NCBI GenBank assembly: GCA_013375455.1
Contig: JABXJT010000005.1
Span: 1-64,000, forward strand
Origin: Candidatus Helarchaeota archaeon
GTDB taxonomy: Archaea > Asgardarchaeota > Lokiarchaeia > Helarchaeales > HEL-GB-A
DNA: 64,000 nt
Reading direction: 5' to 3'
In this document: positions 33,893 through 41,515 of the stretch, in pieces
Layout: every line of letters begins with the position of its first letter
Position numbering within the stretch: position 1 is the stretch's first letter
Translations under genes and position numbers: made by a program
Notes under the pieces: model-generated
Databases searched by the model: none
Told to the model about the DNA's origin: nothing
Seen by the model: only the letters and a program-made list of their open reading frames with translations

Positions 33893-35796
33893 TACCTGCC
33901 GAACCCTTCCAGGTCTAATTCTTTTATTTTATGCGGTGTAGGTAATCCCGTTTTCCTATCCCACCCGCGTTCATCGTAGTAATCATCAAGCAACTGGCCT
34001 GCAATTTCTGGAGTTATCTCCGTTACTCCGTAGAAATCTTGGAATTTTACCTCAAGTTTCTCAAATTGTAATGAATGAAACCATTGCTCTGGGAACTTGT
34101 CATCCTTACGTGAAAATCCCTCTTTAGCGTTCAGTATCTTTAATAAATTCCAAGTGCGTTCAGCGGCTAGCCGCAAATCATCAGGATGAAGATCAAACCC
34201 CGTGACCGCGTTGTAAAACGCCGTGACTGATTCTAACCCCCAGAACCGATTCATTTGAGCTCGGGCACAGAGCCCCAATGATGTTAAAACAGTATACCAG
34301 TCCTCCGCGAAGCGAGTCAGGCGTCCAATATTTATTCCCATTTCCTTAAGTGGAGGCGAAAAGATTCGATCAAAAGCGGATTCAGGGATTCCCATCCTAT
34401 AAAAGTGGGGCTTAAACGTGTCAGGGGGACGTCCTGAGGCGAAATAGGTGGGGGATCCACCTGAAGCGACATGAGCACCTTTTGGGTTCACCACTTGTTC
34501 AAATTCCATAGTACCTAGGCGCATGATCCTGGGTTCAAAAACTTGTGCTAAACCTTTAATAACAAGCATGTCCTTTTCGATGTCCTCATAAAGATCAGCT
34601 AATTTCTGCCATCCATCAGCAAGGATATTCCCAAATCCCTCCCTTCTGGCGATCATTTCAATGGTGTTCATTAACGTGTCAAAATCGCGCTTCCATTCAA
34701 CCCCTGTCATTTCTTTCGTGAGAATACCTCGCTCAAATAAATCCGTGCAAAATTCTAACATTACAGGGATTTCAAGAGAATCTAGCCCATACCGGTTCAT
34801 CAGGTCAAAGGCTTTTACGGCCTCGTTATAGGTATTTACGTTTTGAAATAGAAATAGCATGAATGGATTAAAGACGGAGGTGGTGTATTGAATCAAACCC
34901 GAAAAATCACCTTCCTTAATTTCAAGAATATCTTTATCGCCCATGGGGCAGGATGGGCAGGCAAAACGGCGTTTTTTTAGCTTTTTCAAATAAGTTCTTT
35001 CATTGCAATGTCTTGATCTCTTTTTATCACCTAAACCACCTAAAAGCGCACTAATTGGTGCACCTCGTTGCATTCCTAACTTATGCCAAGCCTTTCTGTA
35101 AGGGTAATTACGAATTCGTTCAAATTGCTTCTTAAATAATTCTTTAAACTTTTCATTATCGGCTATCTGAATTCCCTTGGTGCCCTTCGCTACTACTGCC
35201 TTCAGGTTTTTCGATCCCATTATTGCTCCAAGGCCGCCCCTCCCAAAAGTAGCGGTTTTATCAACCAAGGCCATTGCCGATTTGACTAAGTTTTCACCTG
35301 CCTGGCCGATTGCAATAACACCGCATTGTCCATATTTCGTCCTCAAAAAATCGGTAGCATCTACGATATCACGCCCCCACATTTGTGCCGCATCACGCAG
35401 CTCAATCTTATCGTTCCAAATCTGTAGGTAGGTAGGATGTTCTGATTTACCTGAGAGGATGAGGTGATCGAAACCAGCTTGTTTTAGGTGAAAACCGAAG
35501 CTCATACTCCCACAAGAATTCGCAATGGCGTTGGTTGCAGGAAATTTGGAGATTCCGACGATTCGAGAAGCCCCTGGCGTTATCGTGCCTACCAAAGGTC
35601 CAGTGCCAACGATGACAATGTTTTCTGGGGATAATGGTTCAGTGTTAGGCTTGAAAAGATCGGCAGCTAACTTGCAATTCATCCCAATTCCCCCTATAAA
35701 CTTTTTAAGGTCCTCAGGATCTTCTTGCTCGATTGAAATATCCTGGGTTGTTAAATTGACTTTGAGGATGTTACCAGTGTAGCCTTTCCAGTCCAT
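33889..35796 (-). CDS. Aldehyde ferredoxin oxidoreductase, tungsten-pterin family
   Basis: The ATG at 35796 (MDWKGYTGNILKVNL) is the proper start, 635 residues; the open frame before it overlaps the ferredoxin gene. The start forms TAATG with the ferredoxin stop. Family features are GGIGMNCKLA (near 32), GRGGLGAIMGSKNLKAV (near 185) and the C-terminal domain EGFSRKDDKFPEQW. The [4Fe-4S] loop reads CPSCPMGD at 280-287: Cys280 and Cys283 are kept, but the third Cys ligand of the CxxCxxxC motif is Asp287; the distal Cys is Cys510. AORs oxidise aldehydes to acids with ferredoxin as acceptor, or the reverse. The substrate is unknown. Confidence 0.9.
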   Translation of the reverse strand: MDWKGYTGNILKVNLTTQDISIEQEDPEDLKKFIGGIGMNCKLAADLFKPNTEPLSPENIVIVGTGPLVGTITPGASRIVGISKFPATNAIANSCGSMSFGFHLKQAGFDHLILSGKSEHPTYLQIWNDKIELRDAAQMWGRDIVDATDFLRTKYGQCGVIAIGQAGENLVKSAMALVDKTATFGRGGLGAIMGSKNLKAVVAKGTKGIQIADNEKFKELFKKQFERIRNYPYRKAWHKLGMQRGAPISALLGGLGDKKRSRHCNERTYLKKLKKRRFACPSCPMGDKDILEIKEGDFSGLIQYTTSVFNPFMLFLFQNVNTYNEAVKAFDLMNRYGLDSLEIPVMLEFCTDLFERGILTKEMTGVEWKRDFDTLMNTIEMIARREGFGNILADGWQKLADLYEDIEKDMLVIKGLAQVFEPRIMRLGTMEFEQVVNPKGAHVASGGSPTYFASGRPPDTFKPHFYRMGIPESAFDRIFSPPLKEMGINIGRLTRFAEDWYTVLTSLGLCARAQMNRFWGLESVTAFYNAVTGFDLHPDDLRLAAERTWNLLKILNAKEGFSRKDDKFPEQWFHSLQFEKLEVKFQDFYGVTEITPEIAGQLLDDYYDERGWDRKTGLPTPHKIKELDLEGFGRY

Positions 35797-36038
35797 TACC
35801 CTTCCACCTCCCTCACTTCTAAAGCCCCATAAAGGCAATGCTGGGCACATTTAAAACACTGCCTACACCCCTCTAAAAATGTAATTTTAGGGATTAATTC
35901 ATGGGTTGTTACCTGAATGAATGCTTGGTCTGGGGCACATATCTCCTGATAACTATAAGAACAAATTAATTGGCAAATTTGGCAGCCAGCACAGTTTTCT
36001 TCGTGAATGACTATTTTCTTGCGACTTGTTTGGGACAT
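35796..36038 (-). CDS. Ferredoxin partner of the aldehyde oxidoreductase
   Basis: 80 residues. Cys groups CAGCQICQLIC (near 16-26) and CRQCFKCAQHC (near 58-68) give two [4Fe-4S] clusters; the spacing C-x2-C-x2-C-x3-C is standard, and each has its fourth Cys at the far end of the other. The gene directly precedes the AOR gene and shares one base with it, so it is the likely electron acceptor or an Fe-S subunit of the AOR, as in AOR-type complexes with a ferredoxin-like subunit. Confidence 0.87.
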   Translation of the reverse strand: MSQTSRKKIVIHEENCAGCQICQLICSYSYQEICAPDQAFIQVTTHELIPKITFLEGCRQCFKCAQHCLYGALEVREVEG

Positions 36039-36170
36039 TCTAGTTCACTCTTTAAATCAATGTTAGAATTCGCCTAATCACTACTGTCTGTCTCTCTTTT
36101 CGTGGAATACTTTATAAGTACTCACCGATTACTAAAATATGAATAATTTGAAAACCTTTTTAAAAAATTG

Positions 36171-36407
36171 ATGCTCATGACAATGAAATTGAATTCTAAA
36201 ATCGTACAAGATTTAATAAACACTAAATTGCAAGTATTAGATGAAAAAATTAGCGCAATTCTCAAGAAATGGAAAGTGGAAGTCATCGATCAATTCATAG
36301 AGGGGGCAAAATCAGGTAAGTTTGAAGAAGCAGAGTCAGATGCTATAGAACTTCAAAATTTAGTGTCCAAACGTGAAGAAATCGAAAAACTTTATCAATC
36401 CACGTAA
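36171..36407 (+). CDS. Small helical protein, possible antitoxin
   Basis: Possible starts are TTG 36168 and ATG 36171, 36177 or 36183; I use the first ATG, 78 residues. The chain is helical and strongly charged (VQDLINTKLQVLDEKISAIL; FIEGAKSGKFEEAES; SKREEIEKLYQ). It resembles the short antitoxin-like partners found before small toxins. The gene at 36486 follows on the same strand after 78 bases, in which a 20-codon TTG-led frame (36413-36475) could continue the helical part. The role is inferred only from size, charge and position. Confidence 0.5.
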   Translation: MLMTMKLNSKIVQDLINTKLQVLDEKISAILKKWKVEVIDQFIEGAKSGKFEEAESDAIELQNLVSKREEIEKLYQST

Positions 36408-36485
36408 TATGACTTGAAATACGAGGATTTAATTCTCGAAGCTCTGAGAAATATTCAAACTGAACTTCAAAAATAAATAATCAGT

Positions 36486-36785
36486 ATGGACTTAGATTTA
36501 GATGCTGGAAGGTTGAAGATTATTCTTAATAATAGAATAATCTTATATATTCGCTATAATAACTTTCAGGAATATTCATATGTCGTTCAATTTTCCTTAA
36601 AACAAGGTGATCGTGTTCAATTTGATAATTTTGATGATAGATGGGTCGTTAGCTCTCGTCCCCATCATTGTCATCCTAGATTTAAAAGAGAGGCGATAGA
36701 GCGTAAATTCAAAGGGACTCCAAAACATGACATGCCAATTTTTTGTAATTTGATAAAAAGTAAAGATATTTTCAAAATTCAATAA
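36486..36785 (+). CDS. Small protein resembling DUF6516/TumE-type toxins
   Basis: 99 residues. The order of elements (IILYIRYNNFQEYSYVVQF; VQFDNFDDRW; SSRPHHCHP; then a short acidic/basic helix, MPIFCNLIK) recalls the small DUF6516 (TumE) family, in which a strand pair ends in a RYDN-like motif and a following HHxH motif. Here FDN and PHHCHP are the corresponding parts. If so it is the toxin of a pair with the gene at 36171. The match is by pattern and not tested. No signal peptide or membrane helix is present. GAAGGTTGAAGA is after the start, so not a ribosome site; upstream is AT-rich. Confidence 0.5.
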   Translation: MDLDLDAGRLKIILNNRIILYIRYNNFQEYSYVVQFSLKQGDRVQFDNFDDRWVVSSRPHHCHPRFKREAIERKFKGTPKHDMPIFCNLIKSKDIFKIQ

Positions 36786-36894
36786 TATTTAATTAATTTA
36801 AACCCGAAATATAAAGAAATCCCAAAGGGGCAACCTTTCCGTCCTCCATCCATTCGTTCTTTTTTGGATGGCATCATCCGGACGAAGGAAATGT

Positions 36895-37002
36895 TTAGCG
36901 CGTGTAAGAGCGATATTGTTTGACGATGGGATGGGTTTCGCCGTAATGCTTGATTAACGCCTCCAGAAATTGAGCATTGCTAAGTCGCTCCCCGTAGGTA
37001 CC
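36895..37002 (-). other. Possible 3' continuation of the next gene after two TGA codons
   Basis: The frame of the 110-residue gene at 37006-37338 meets TGA TGA at 37003-37008. The same frame then stays open for 36 codons: it begins GTYGERLSNAQF, continues with IKHYGETHP and ends in TAA at 36895-36897. The sequence has plausible protein composition. It may be the decayed tail of a longer gene. There is no start codon of its own. Confidence 0.3.
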
Positions 37003-37005
37003 TCA

Positions 37006-37338
37006 TCAGCAACCCGCGTCTGGGTTGATTTTAACATCACTTCCAGGAGGGAGGACGACGGTGGGGTCATCGCGAAGTGGAATAAAAGCTTTTTCAGCAT
37101 CGCGGGCTTCGATCCCGACGTCCTCGAAGAAAGTCCATTCATTAGGGTCCCAGACTAATTGAAGAAAACTAGAAATACCCTCAAGGGGAAACTTTCCCTT
37201 ATGCTTTTGAGTTAGAAACCGGTCACCAGCTGCAATCGCCTGAATAACATCTGCATCATTATCAACCGTAACATCAATGGGATCTCTGTGAATTTCCATG
37301 ACGTGAGGATGAAGGAAATGCAGAGTAATGGTCTTCAT
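37006..37338 (-). CDS. Unrecognised 110-residue protein
   Basis: It starts MKTITLHFLHPHV with two beta strands, then DVTVDNDADVIQAIAAGD, a central segment ISSFLQLVWDPNEWTFF, and ends in LPPGSDVKINPDAGC. The strand-helix-strand order with a terminal PPGSDVKI strand has a slight beta-grasp (ubiquitin-like) look, but there is no diglycine tail and I do not assign it. Two TGA codons end the gene; the reading frame stays open behind them. The start ATG at 37338 has no strong ribosome site. It is convergent with the small gene at 36486. Confidence 0.55.
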   Translation of the reverse strand: MKTITLHFLHPHVMEIHRDPIDVTVDNDADVIQAIAAGDRFLTQKHKGKFPLEGISSFLQLVWDPNEWTFFEDVGIEARDAEKAFIPLRDDPTVVLPPGSDVKINPDAGC

Positions 37339-37373
37339 ATGATTCTACATTAGACTAATGATGTTAATAAGCT

Positions 37374-39101
37374 TTAGGATTCATCGGATTTTTCAATCCC
37401 CTCGAGATCTTCTGGATTGACGGAGAGGCCGAGCGCGAGAAGCTTAATAAACCTTAGGATCCCATCTCGAGAAACCGTTCCCAAGAGTTGTAAATTGGTA
37501 GTGTCTATAATCGGAAGCAATTCCAAATCAAATTTTCGCATCTTATCCAAGGCTACGCTTAAGGGATCATCGGGAGCTACGAAAATGTATTCTGTTCGCA
37601 TTATAGTCCCTGCAATTTCGCCTAATTTATTTTCGAGAATGAATTTTTTAATGTCGTCAAAATCAACAATTCCCAAGAGTTGATTATTATTAGAAACCAC
37701 GGGAAAATTCATTTGATGGTAGGTTTCCATGTATTCTAAAATGGTAGTAATAGGCGTATCAAGATTGACATTTAGTCTCGATTTTTGAGGAAGTTTCGCT
37801 ACAGTTATTTCCTCAAAGACATTACGATATGACTCATCTAGATAAATACCTAAATCATGTTCAAGATGAACGTGCCACGAAATGTCTTTTGAAACAAGAT
37901 CAGGAATTAATTTCTTAGCTGACGATCTTGTGAGAATAGGAATAAGAATTGAGGAAATTACAATAAGAGCGATTAAAAGAGTATAAATATCTGGATTAGC
38001 AGCAAAAAGACCAACATCATTACCTAATTTGGCAGCGGCAATTCCCACGCTTAAGCTAGGGATCATAATGAATCCGGTGATCAGTCCAGTTTTCAAATTA
38101 TATCCCATGAATTTTGAACCAAGAATGCTACTGGCAATTTTTACGGCAAATAAAATCAGAAGAAATATGATCAACGTTATTATAAAGCTTGGCTTTACAA
38201 AAAGGCTCAAATTCATGTGCATTCCGATAACAAAAAAGAAAATGGGAATAAAAAAACCGTAACCAATCGACCCCATTTTCTCTTCAAGCCGCGGAGCACT
38301 TTTACTCTGCCCCATAATCATTCCTGCGAGAAAAGCACCTATAATTGCTTCAATTTCTAGAATAAAACCTGTTAATACTGCCAGGATCATGATGACAGCA
38401 AATGTAATTCGAGTTTCCCATTCAAGCGCCTTCACATCTGTTGTCTTACTCTCCATATGTCGCCAAAAGGGACCAATTACAAATAGAATGATCATGAAGA
38501 AGAGGACTACAATGAGAATAGCAAGGACCAGTTGGGAGATATTGAAAGTCTCTACAGTGAAGCCAATGAAGGAAATGATTAAAATGCATAAGATATCCAA
38601 TGCCATCGTCGTTGTAATGAGGATCTGGCCAAAATGTTTCTGGGACAAGCCTAATTCATGCAAAAGAGGGAAAACAATGCCAATTGACGCACCTGCAAAC
38701 ACGATACCAATTAGAATTATACCAGCAAGATCTAATAGAAGAAATTGTCCAATAAGGATGCCAGTGAAAAAAGAGAGAAAAAAGACGCAAATTAATAAAA
38801 TGATAGATTTTTTGAAATATTTTTTTAGAAATAAAATATTTAGCTCTAGTCCCGCCAGAAACATTAACAAAATAAACCCAATATCTGCCAGAAATTTTAA
38901 CCAAAATAATTCATTCGGATATTCTAGAGCCGTAATACTGGGAAAATATGGGATAACACCAAATACGAAATTCCCTAATATCATTCCAAGAATTAGTTCG
39001 ATAGATATGGCAGAGATTCTTACTTTTTCCCCTAAAAAAAGAAAAATCGTAACTGAAACAATGATGATCATCAGTATTAAAAGTTGGTATTCGGCTGCCA
39101 T
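37374..39101 (-). CDS. Kef-type cation:proton antiporter with C-terminal CBS pair
   Basis: 575 residues. Residues 1-385 have about 12 transmembrane helices with monovalent cation:proton antiporter-2 (CPA2) features: GMILGNFVFG (near 40), FLAGLELNI (near 88), and GAFLAGMIMGQS (near 262). After a linker, two CBS domains occupy about 435-560 (LDTPITTILEYMETYHQMNFPV and MRTEYIFVAPDDPLSVAL are their starts, quoted only in part: TPITTILEYME and VAPDDPLSVALDKM). CBS pairs bind adenine nucleotides and would gate the transporter by energy state. It moves Na+ or K+ against H+. It stands alone, with an unassigned region of 230 bases before the next gene. Confidence 0.88.
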   Translation of the reverse strand: MAAEYQLLILMIIIVSVTIFLFLGEKVRISAISIELILGMILGNFVFGVIPYFPSITALEYPNELFWLKFLADIGFILLMFLAGLELNILFLKKYFKKSIILLICVFFLSFFTGILIGQFLLLDLAGIILIGIVFAGASIGIVFPLLHELGLSQKHFGQILITTTMALDILCILIISFIGFTVETFNISQLVLAILIVVLFFMIILFVIGPFWRHMESKTTDVKALEWETRITFAVIMILAVLTGFILEIEAIIGAFLAGMIMGQSKSAPRLEEKMGSIGYGFFIPIFFFVIGMHMNLSLFVKPSFIITLIIFLLILFAVKIASSILGSKFMGYNLKTGLITGFIMIPSLSVGIAAAKLGNDVGLFAANPDIYTLLIALIVISSILIPILTRSSAKKLIPDLVSKDISWHVHLEHDLGIYLDESYRNVFEEITVAKLPQKSRLNVNLDTPITTILEYMETYHQMNFPVVSNNNQLLGIVDFDDIKKFILENKLGEIAGTIMRTEYIFVAPDDPLSVALDKMRKFDLELLPIIDTTNLQLLGTVSRDGILRFIKLLALGLSVNPEDLEGIEKSDES

Positions 39102-39332
39102 AGCAATAACCGGCGGTTAAAACATTATATTTTTCATCATTTTATTGAATACCTGTGTTGGAGCAGGTTTGGAATGGACTCTTTTCTTTAAATAGAATGA
39201 TTAATAAAATAACTTATTAACATTTGTTTCACGTGATAGGAGTTTAAAAACATTTGAAGCAAATGGAAAGGTGTGGTAAGGTGATGAAAGAAAAGAATTT
39301 GGATTGCAAACGGGAAAAAGCGGAGTGAAATA

Positions 39333-40619
39333 ATGAAAAAATTGGAAGATCAAACTACTTCAAAAGATGAAACATTAATTAAAAAAGTCGAAGAAATTTG
39401 CTTACAAAAAACCCCATTTGAACACATAAAAGCGATGGATTATCCGAGAATGGCGGGAACATCTAATGGCGATCGAGCCGTCGATTATATTGTGAGTGTT
39501 TTTAAAAAAAATGGTTTCGAGCCAAAAGGAGAGGAATTTTATCTTCCAGAACTCTCGTCAATCCCTAAATTAATAATACCGTCTCTATTAATAGCGTGGG
39601 GGATATTCAGCTTTTGTAATGTTATTTTCATTTCTGGGATGTGCGGATATATTTTTGCCCTCCTCGTCCTTCTCGTCCCAATCATGGCGCTTTTGGTCAT
39701 TTTTAAGCTAGAACTATTAGTCAGAAGAATGCTAAAAGGTAATTTCCAGAAAATTCAAAGGCTCACGAGAAAAATAGAGGAGGGTAAACATGAAGAACCG
39801 ATAAGGAAAGGGAAGAATGTTTATGCAGAATATGTGCCGGAAGAATATGAGGACCATTTGTATTTAACGGCGCATTACGATAGCACGACTCTCAAGTTTA
39901 ACATGAAATTCATAAAAATTTTTATGATAATTGGGTTTTTATGTGGAATGATATATATTGTTTGTTATTTGATTCATTATCTCTTACTATCATCCGGATT
40001 CGATTTATTTGGTTCAAAGCCAACCCTTTTTCTCGTACTTTTATGTGTTTTCCTTGCCTCAGTCAGTCTCGTTCTCTTCAATCGGATATTTCGAACAAAT
40101 GAATCTCATGGCGCCATTGACAATCTAACTGGCACTACACTCATACTAGAGCTCGCTCGTGTCGCAAAGCTTGTCAAACCCAAGCTGAAAATTACATTCA
40201 TCATATTTGCCGCAGAGGAAATTGGCTTTTTTGGCTCGACATATCATTTCAATAACCGTGAAGAATATTTTGAAAGCCATAAAATACACGTGGTTTCTAT
40301 TGATATGATTGGAGAAATTCCACCATTGACTTTTATTAGTAAAATCAAGCCCGCTTTGAGCATTCCAATGGAGCCGACGTTCAACAAGGAAATGCAAGAC
40401 CTGGCCCAACGATTAGGAATCGAATTTAAATTGGCAAAATTTTTATATCCAGGTTCTGATTTCGCGGTTTGGCTCCTTAATGGTCATCCAGCAAATTGGG
40501 TGATGACTCCGAGTAAATACATTCATTCCCCAAACGATATCGCCCAAAATGTCAACCAGCAATTATTGGAAGATTGCTTCAAACTCTTTACAGGCTATTT
40601 CTTAGAGAAAAGCAAGTGA
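39333..40619 (+). CDS. Membrane-anchored M28-family metallopeptidase
   Basis: 428 residues. The zinc-peptidase signature is complete: AHYDS with His181, AIDN with Asp263, AAEE with Glu295-Glu296, SIDMIG (near 326), and IHSPND with His398. An N-terminal membrane hairpin is near 80-135. Unusually a second pair of membrane helices (near 195-245) is inserted between His181 and Asp263, splitting the catalytic domain. This is also true of the peptidase at 53667. The gene is preceded by GGAGTG and a 14-codon leader frame (39283-39327) that ends six bases before the ATG. The substrate is unknown; the M28 family trims peptides from the N-terminus. Confidence 0.85.
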   Translation: MKKLEDQTTSKDETLIKKVEEICLQKTPFEHIKAMDYPRMAGTSNGDRAVDYIVSVFKKNGFEPKGEEFYLPELSSIPKLIIPSLLIAWGIFSFCNVIFISGMCGYIFALLVLLVPIMALLVIFKLELLVRRMLKGNFQKIQRLTRKIEEGKHEEPIRKGKNVYAEYVPEEYEDHLYLTAHYDSTTLKFNMKFIKIFMIIGFLCGMIYIVCYLIHYLLLSSGFDLFGSKPTLFLVLLCVFLASVSLVLFNRIFRTNESHGAIDNLTGTTLILELARVAKLVKPKLKITFIIFAAEEIGFFGSTYHFNNREEYFESHKIHVVSIDMIGEIPPLTFISKIKPALSIPMEPTFNKEMQDLAQRLGIEFKLAKFLYPGSDFAVWLLNGHPANWVMTPSKYIHSPNDIAQNVNQQLLEDCFKLFTGYFLEKSK

Positions 40620-40691
40620 ATCCATACCCAAATTTTTAAATTCAAATCGCGTTACATCTAAGTAACAAATTATGCCATAGAAGTGTTGATA

Positions 40692-41453
40692 ATGGGTGTT
40701 AGAGTTGAGAAAGAAGGCGTTGTAACAACTATCATTATAGATAATCCAGAAGTTAAGAACGCCGTCGATGGTCCAACTGCGGCTGCCTTAGCAGACGCTT
40801 TTAGAGAATTTGACCAAGATGAAAACGCACGGGTAGCCGTTTTATGGGGTGATCACGGGTGTTTTTGTGCGGGGGCTAACCTGAAAGCAGTCGGTACGGG
40901 TCGTGGAAACCGCTTCAGGAAAGATGGGGATGGACCAATGGGACCCACACGAATGCTATTATCGAAACCAGTTATCGCTGCAGTGGCAGGGCATGCCGTT
41001 GCAGGGGGGCTAGAACTTGCGATTTGGTGCGATTTACGAGTTGCCGAACGAAATGCAGTATTTGGCGTATTTAATCGGAGATTTGGCGTTCCACTCATTG
41101 ATGGATGCACTATCAGATTGCCTAAGCTCATCGGTTTGAGTAGAGCCCTTGATATGATAATTACAGGTCGACCCGTGACTGCAGAGGAAGCTTTTCAATG
41201 GGGATTAGCAAATAGGATCGTGGATGTGGGACAAAGTCGCCCGGAGGCAGAAAAATTGGCGCGAGAAATCGCCAATTTTCCTCAGACCTGTCTTAGAGAA
41301 GATAGACTGTCGCTCTACGAAGCCCTTGGTATGAGCCTGTCGGAGGGGCTTGATAACGAATACCTGCATGGCATGAAAACAATAGATAGCGGTGAAACCT
41401 TGGCAGGAGCCGGGCGATTTCAAAAAGGCGAAGGGCGCCACGGCAAATTTTAA
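40692..41453 (+). CDS. Enoyl-CoA hydratase/isomerase family protein
   Basis: The frame opens at GTG 40683, but ATG 40692 (MGVRVEKEG) is the natural start; 253 residues. The crotonase fold is seen in ENARVAVLWGDHGCFCAGANLK (shown as VLWGDHG and FCAGANL near 50-65), the oxyanion segment AVAGHAVAGGLELAIWCDLR (key parts AGHAVAGG and ELAIWCD near 97-115), and FGVFNRRFGVPLIDG. The first catalytic Glu position (after AGG) is Glu in GLELA, and the second is replaced by Asp in the IDGCT region. It hydrates or isomerises an enoyl-CoA. An AT-rich TATA-like element, TTTTTAAATT, lies near 40632. Its last codons are duplicated at 47019. Confidence 0.87.
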   Translation: MGVRVEKEGVVTTIIIDNPEVKNAVDGPTAAALADAFREFDQDENARVAVLWGDHGCFCAGANLKAVGTGRGNRFRKDGDGPMGPTRMLLSKPVIAAVAGHAVAGGLELAIWCDLRVAERNAVFGVFNRRFGVPLIDGCTIRLPKLIGLSRALDMIITGRPVTAEEAFQWGLANRIVDVGQSRPEAEKLAREIANFPQTCLREDRLSLYEALGMSLSEGLDNEYLHGMKTIDSGETLAGAGRFQKGEGRHGKF

Positions 41454-41515
41454 ATCCTTTTATTTTCTTTAGACCAAAATATTTTAAAAAACAGTAGAGC
41501 GATTATTTTTCTATG
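41442..41515 (+). repeat. Upstream duplicated segment, copy A
   Basis: From the last three sense codons and stop of the enoyl-CoA hydratase (GGC AAA TTT TAA) to the ATG of the large membrane gene, this 74-base stretch matches 47019-47092 almost base for base, including TTTATTTTCTTTAGACC and AAAATATTTTAAAAAACAG. It carries the shared promoter region of the two paralogous genes. Confidence 0.85.

Noticed and set aside
38389..39120. 243-codon plus-strand frame across the antiporter gene
   Set aside because: It is antisense to helix-coding DNA of the Kef-type antiporter and is rich in Met, Ile, Lys and Asn; no family is recognisable.
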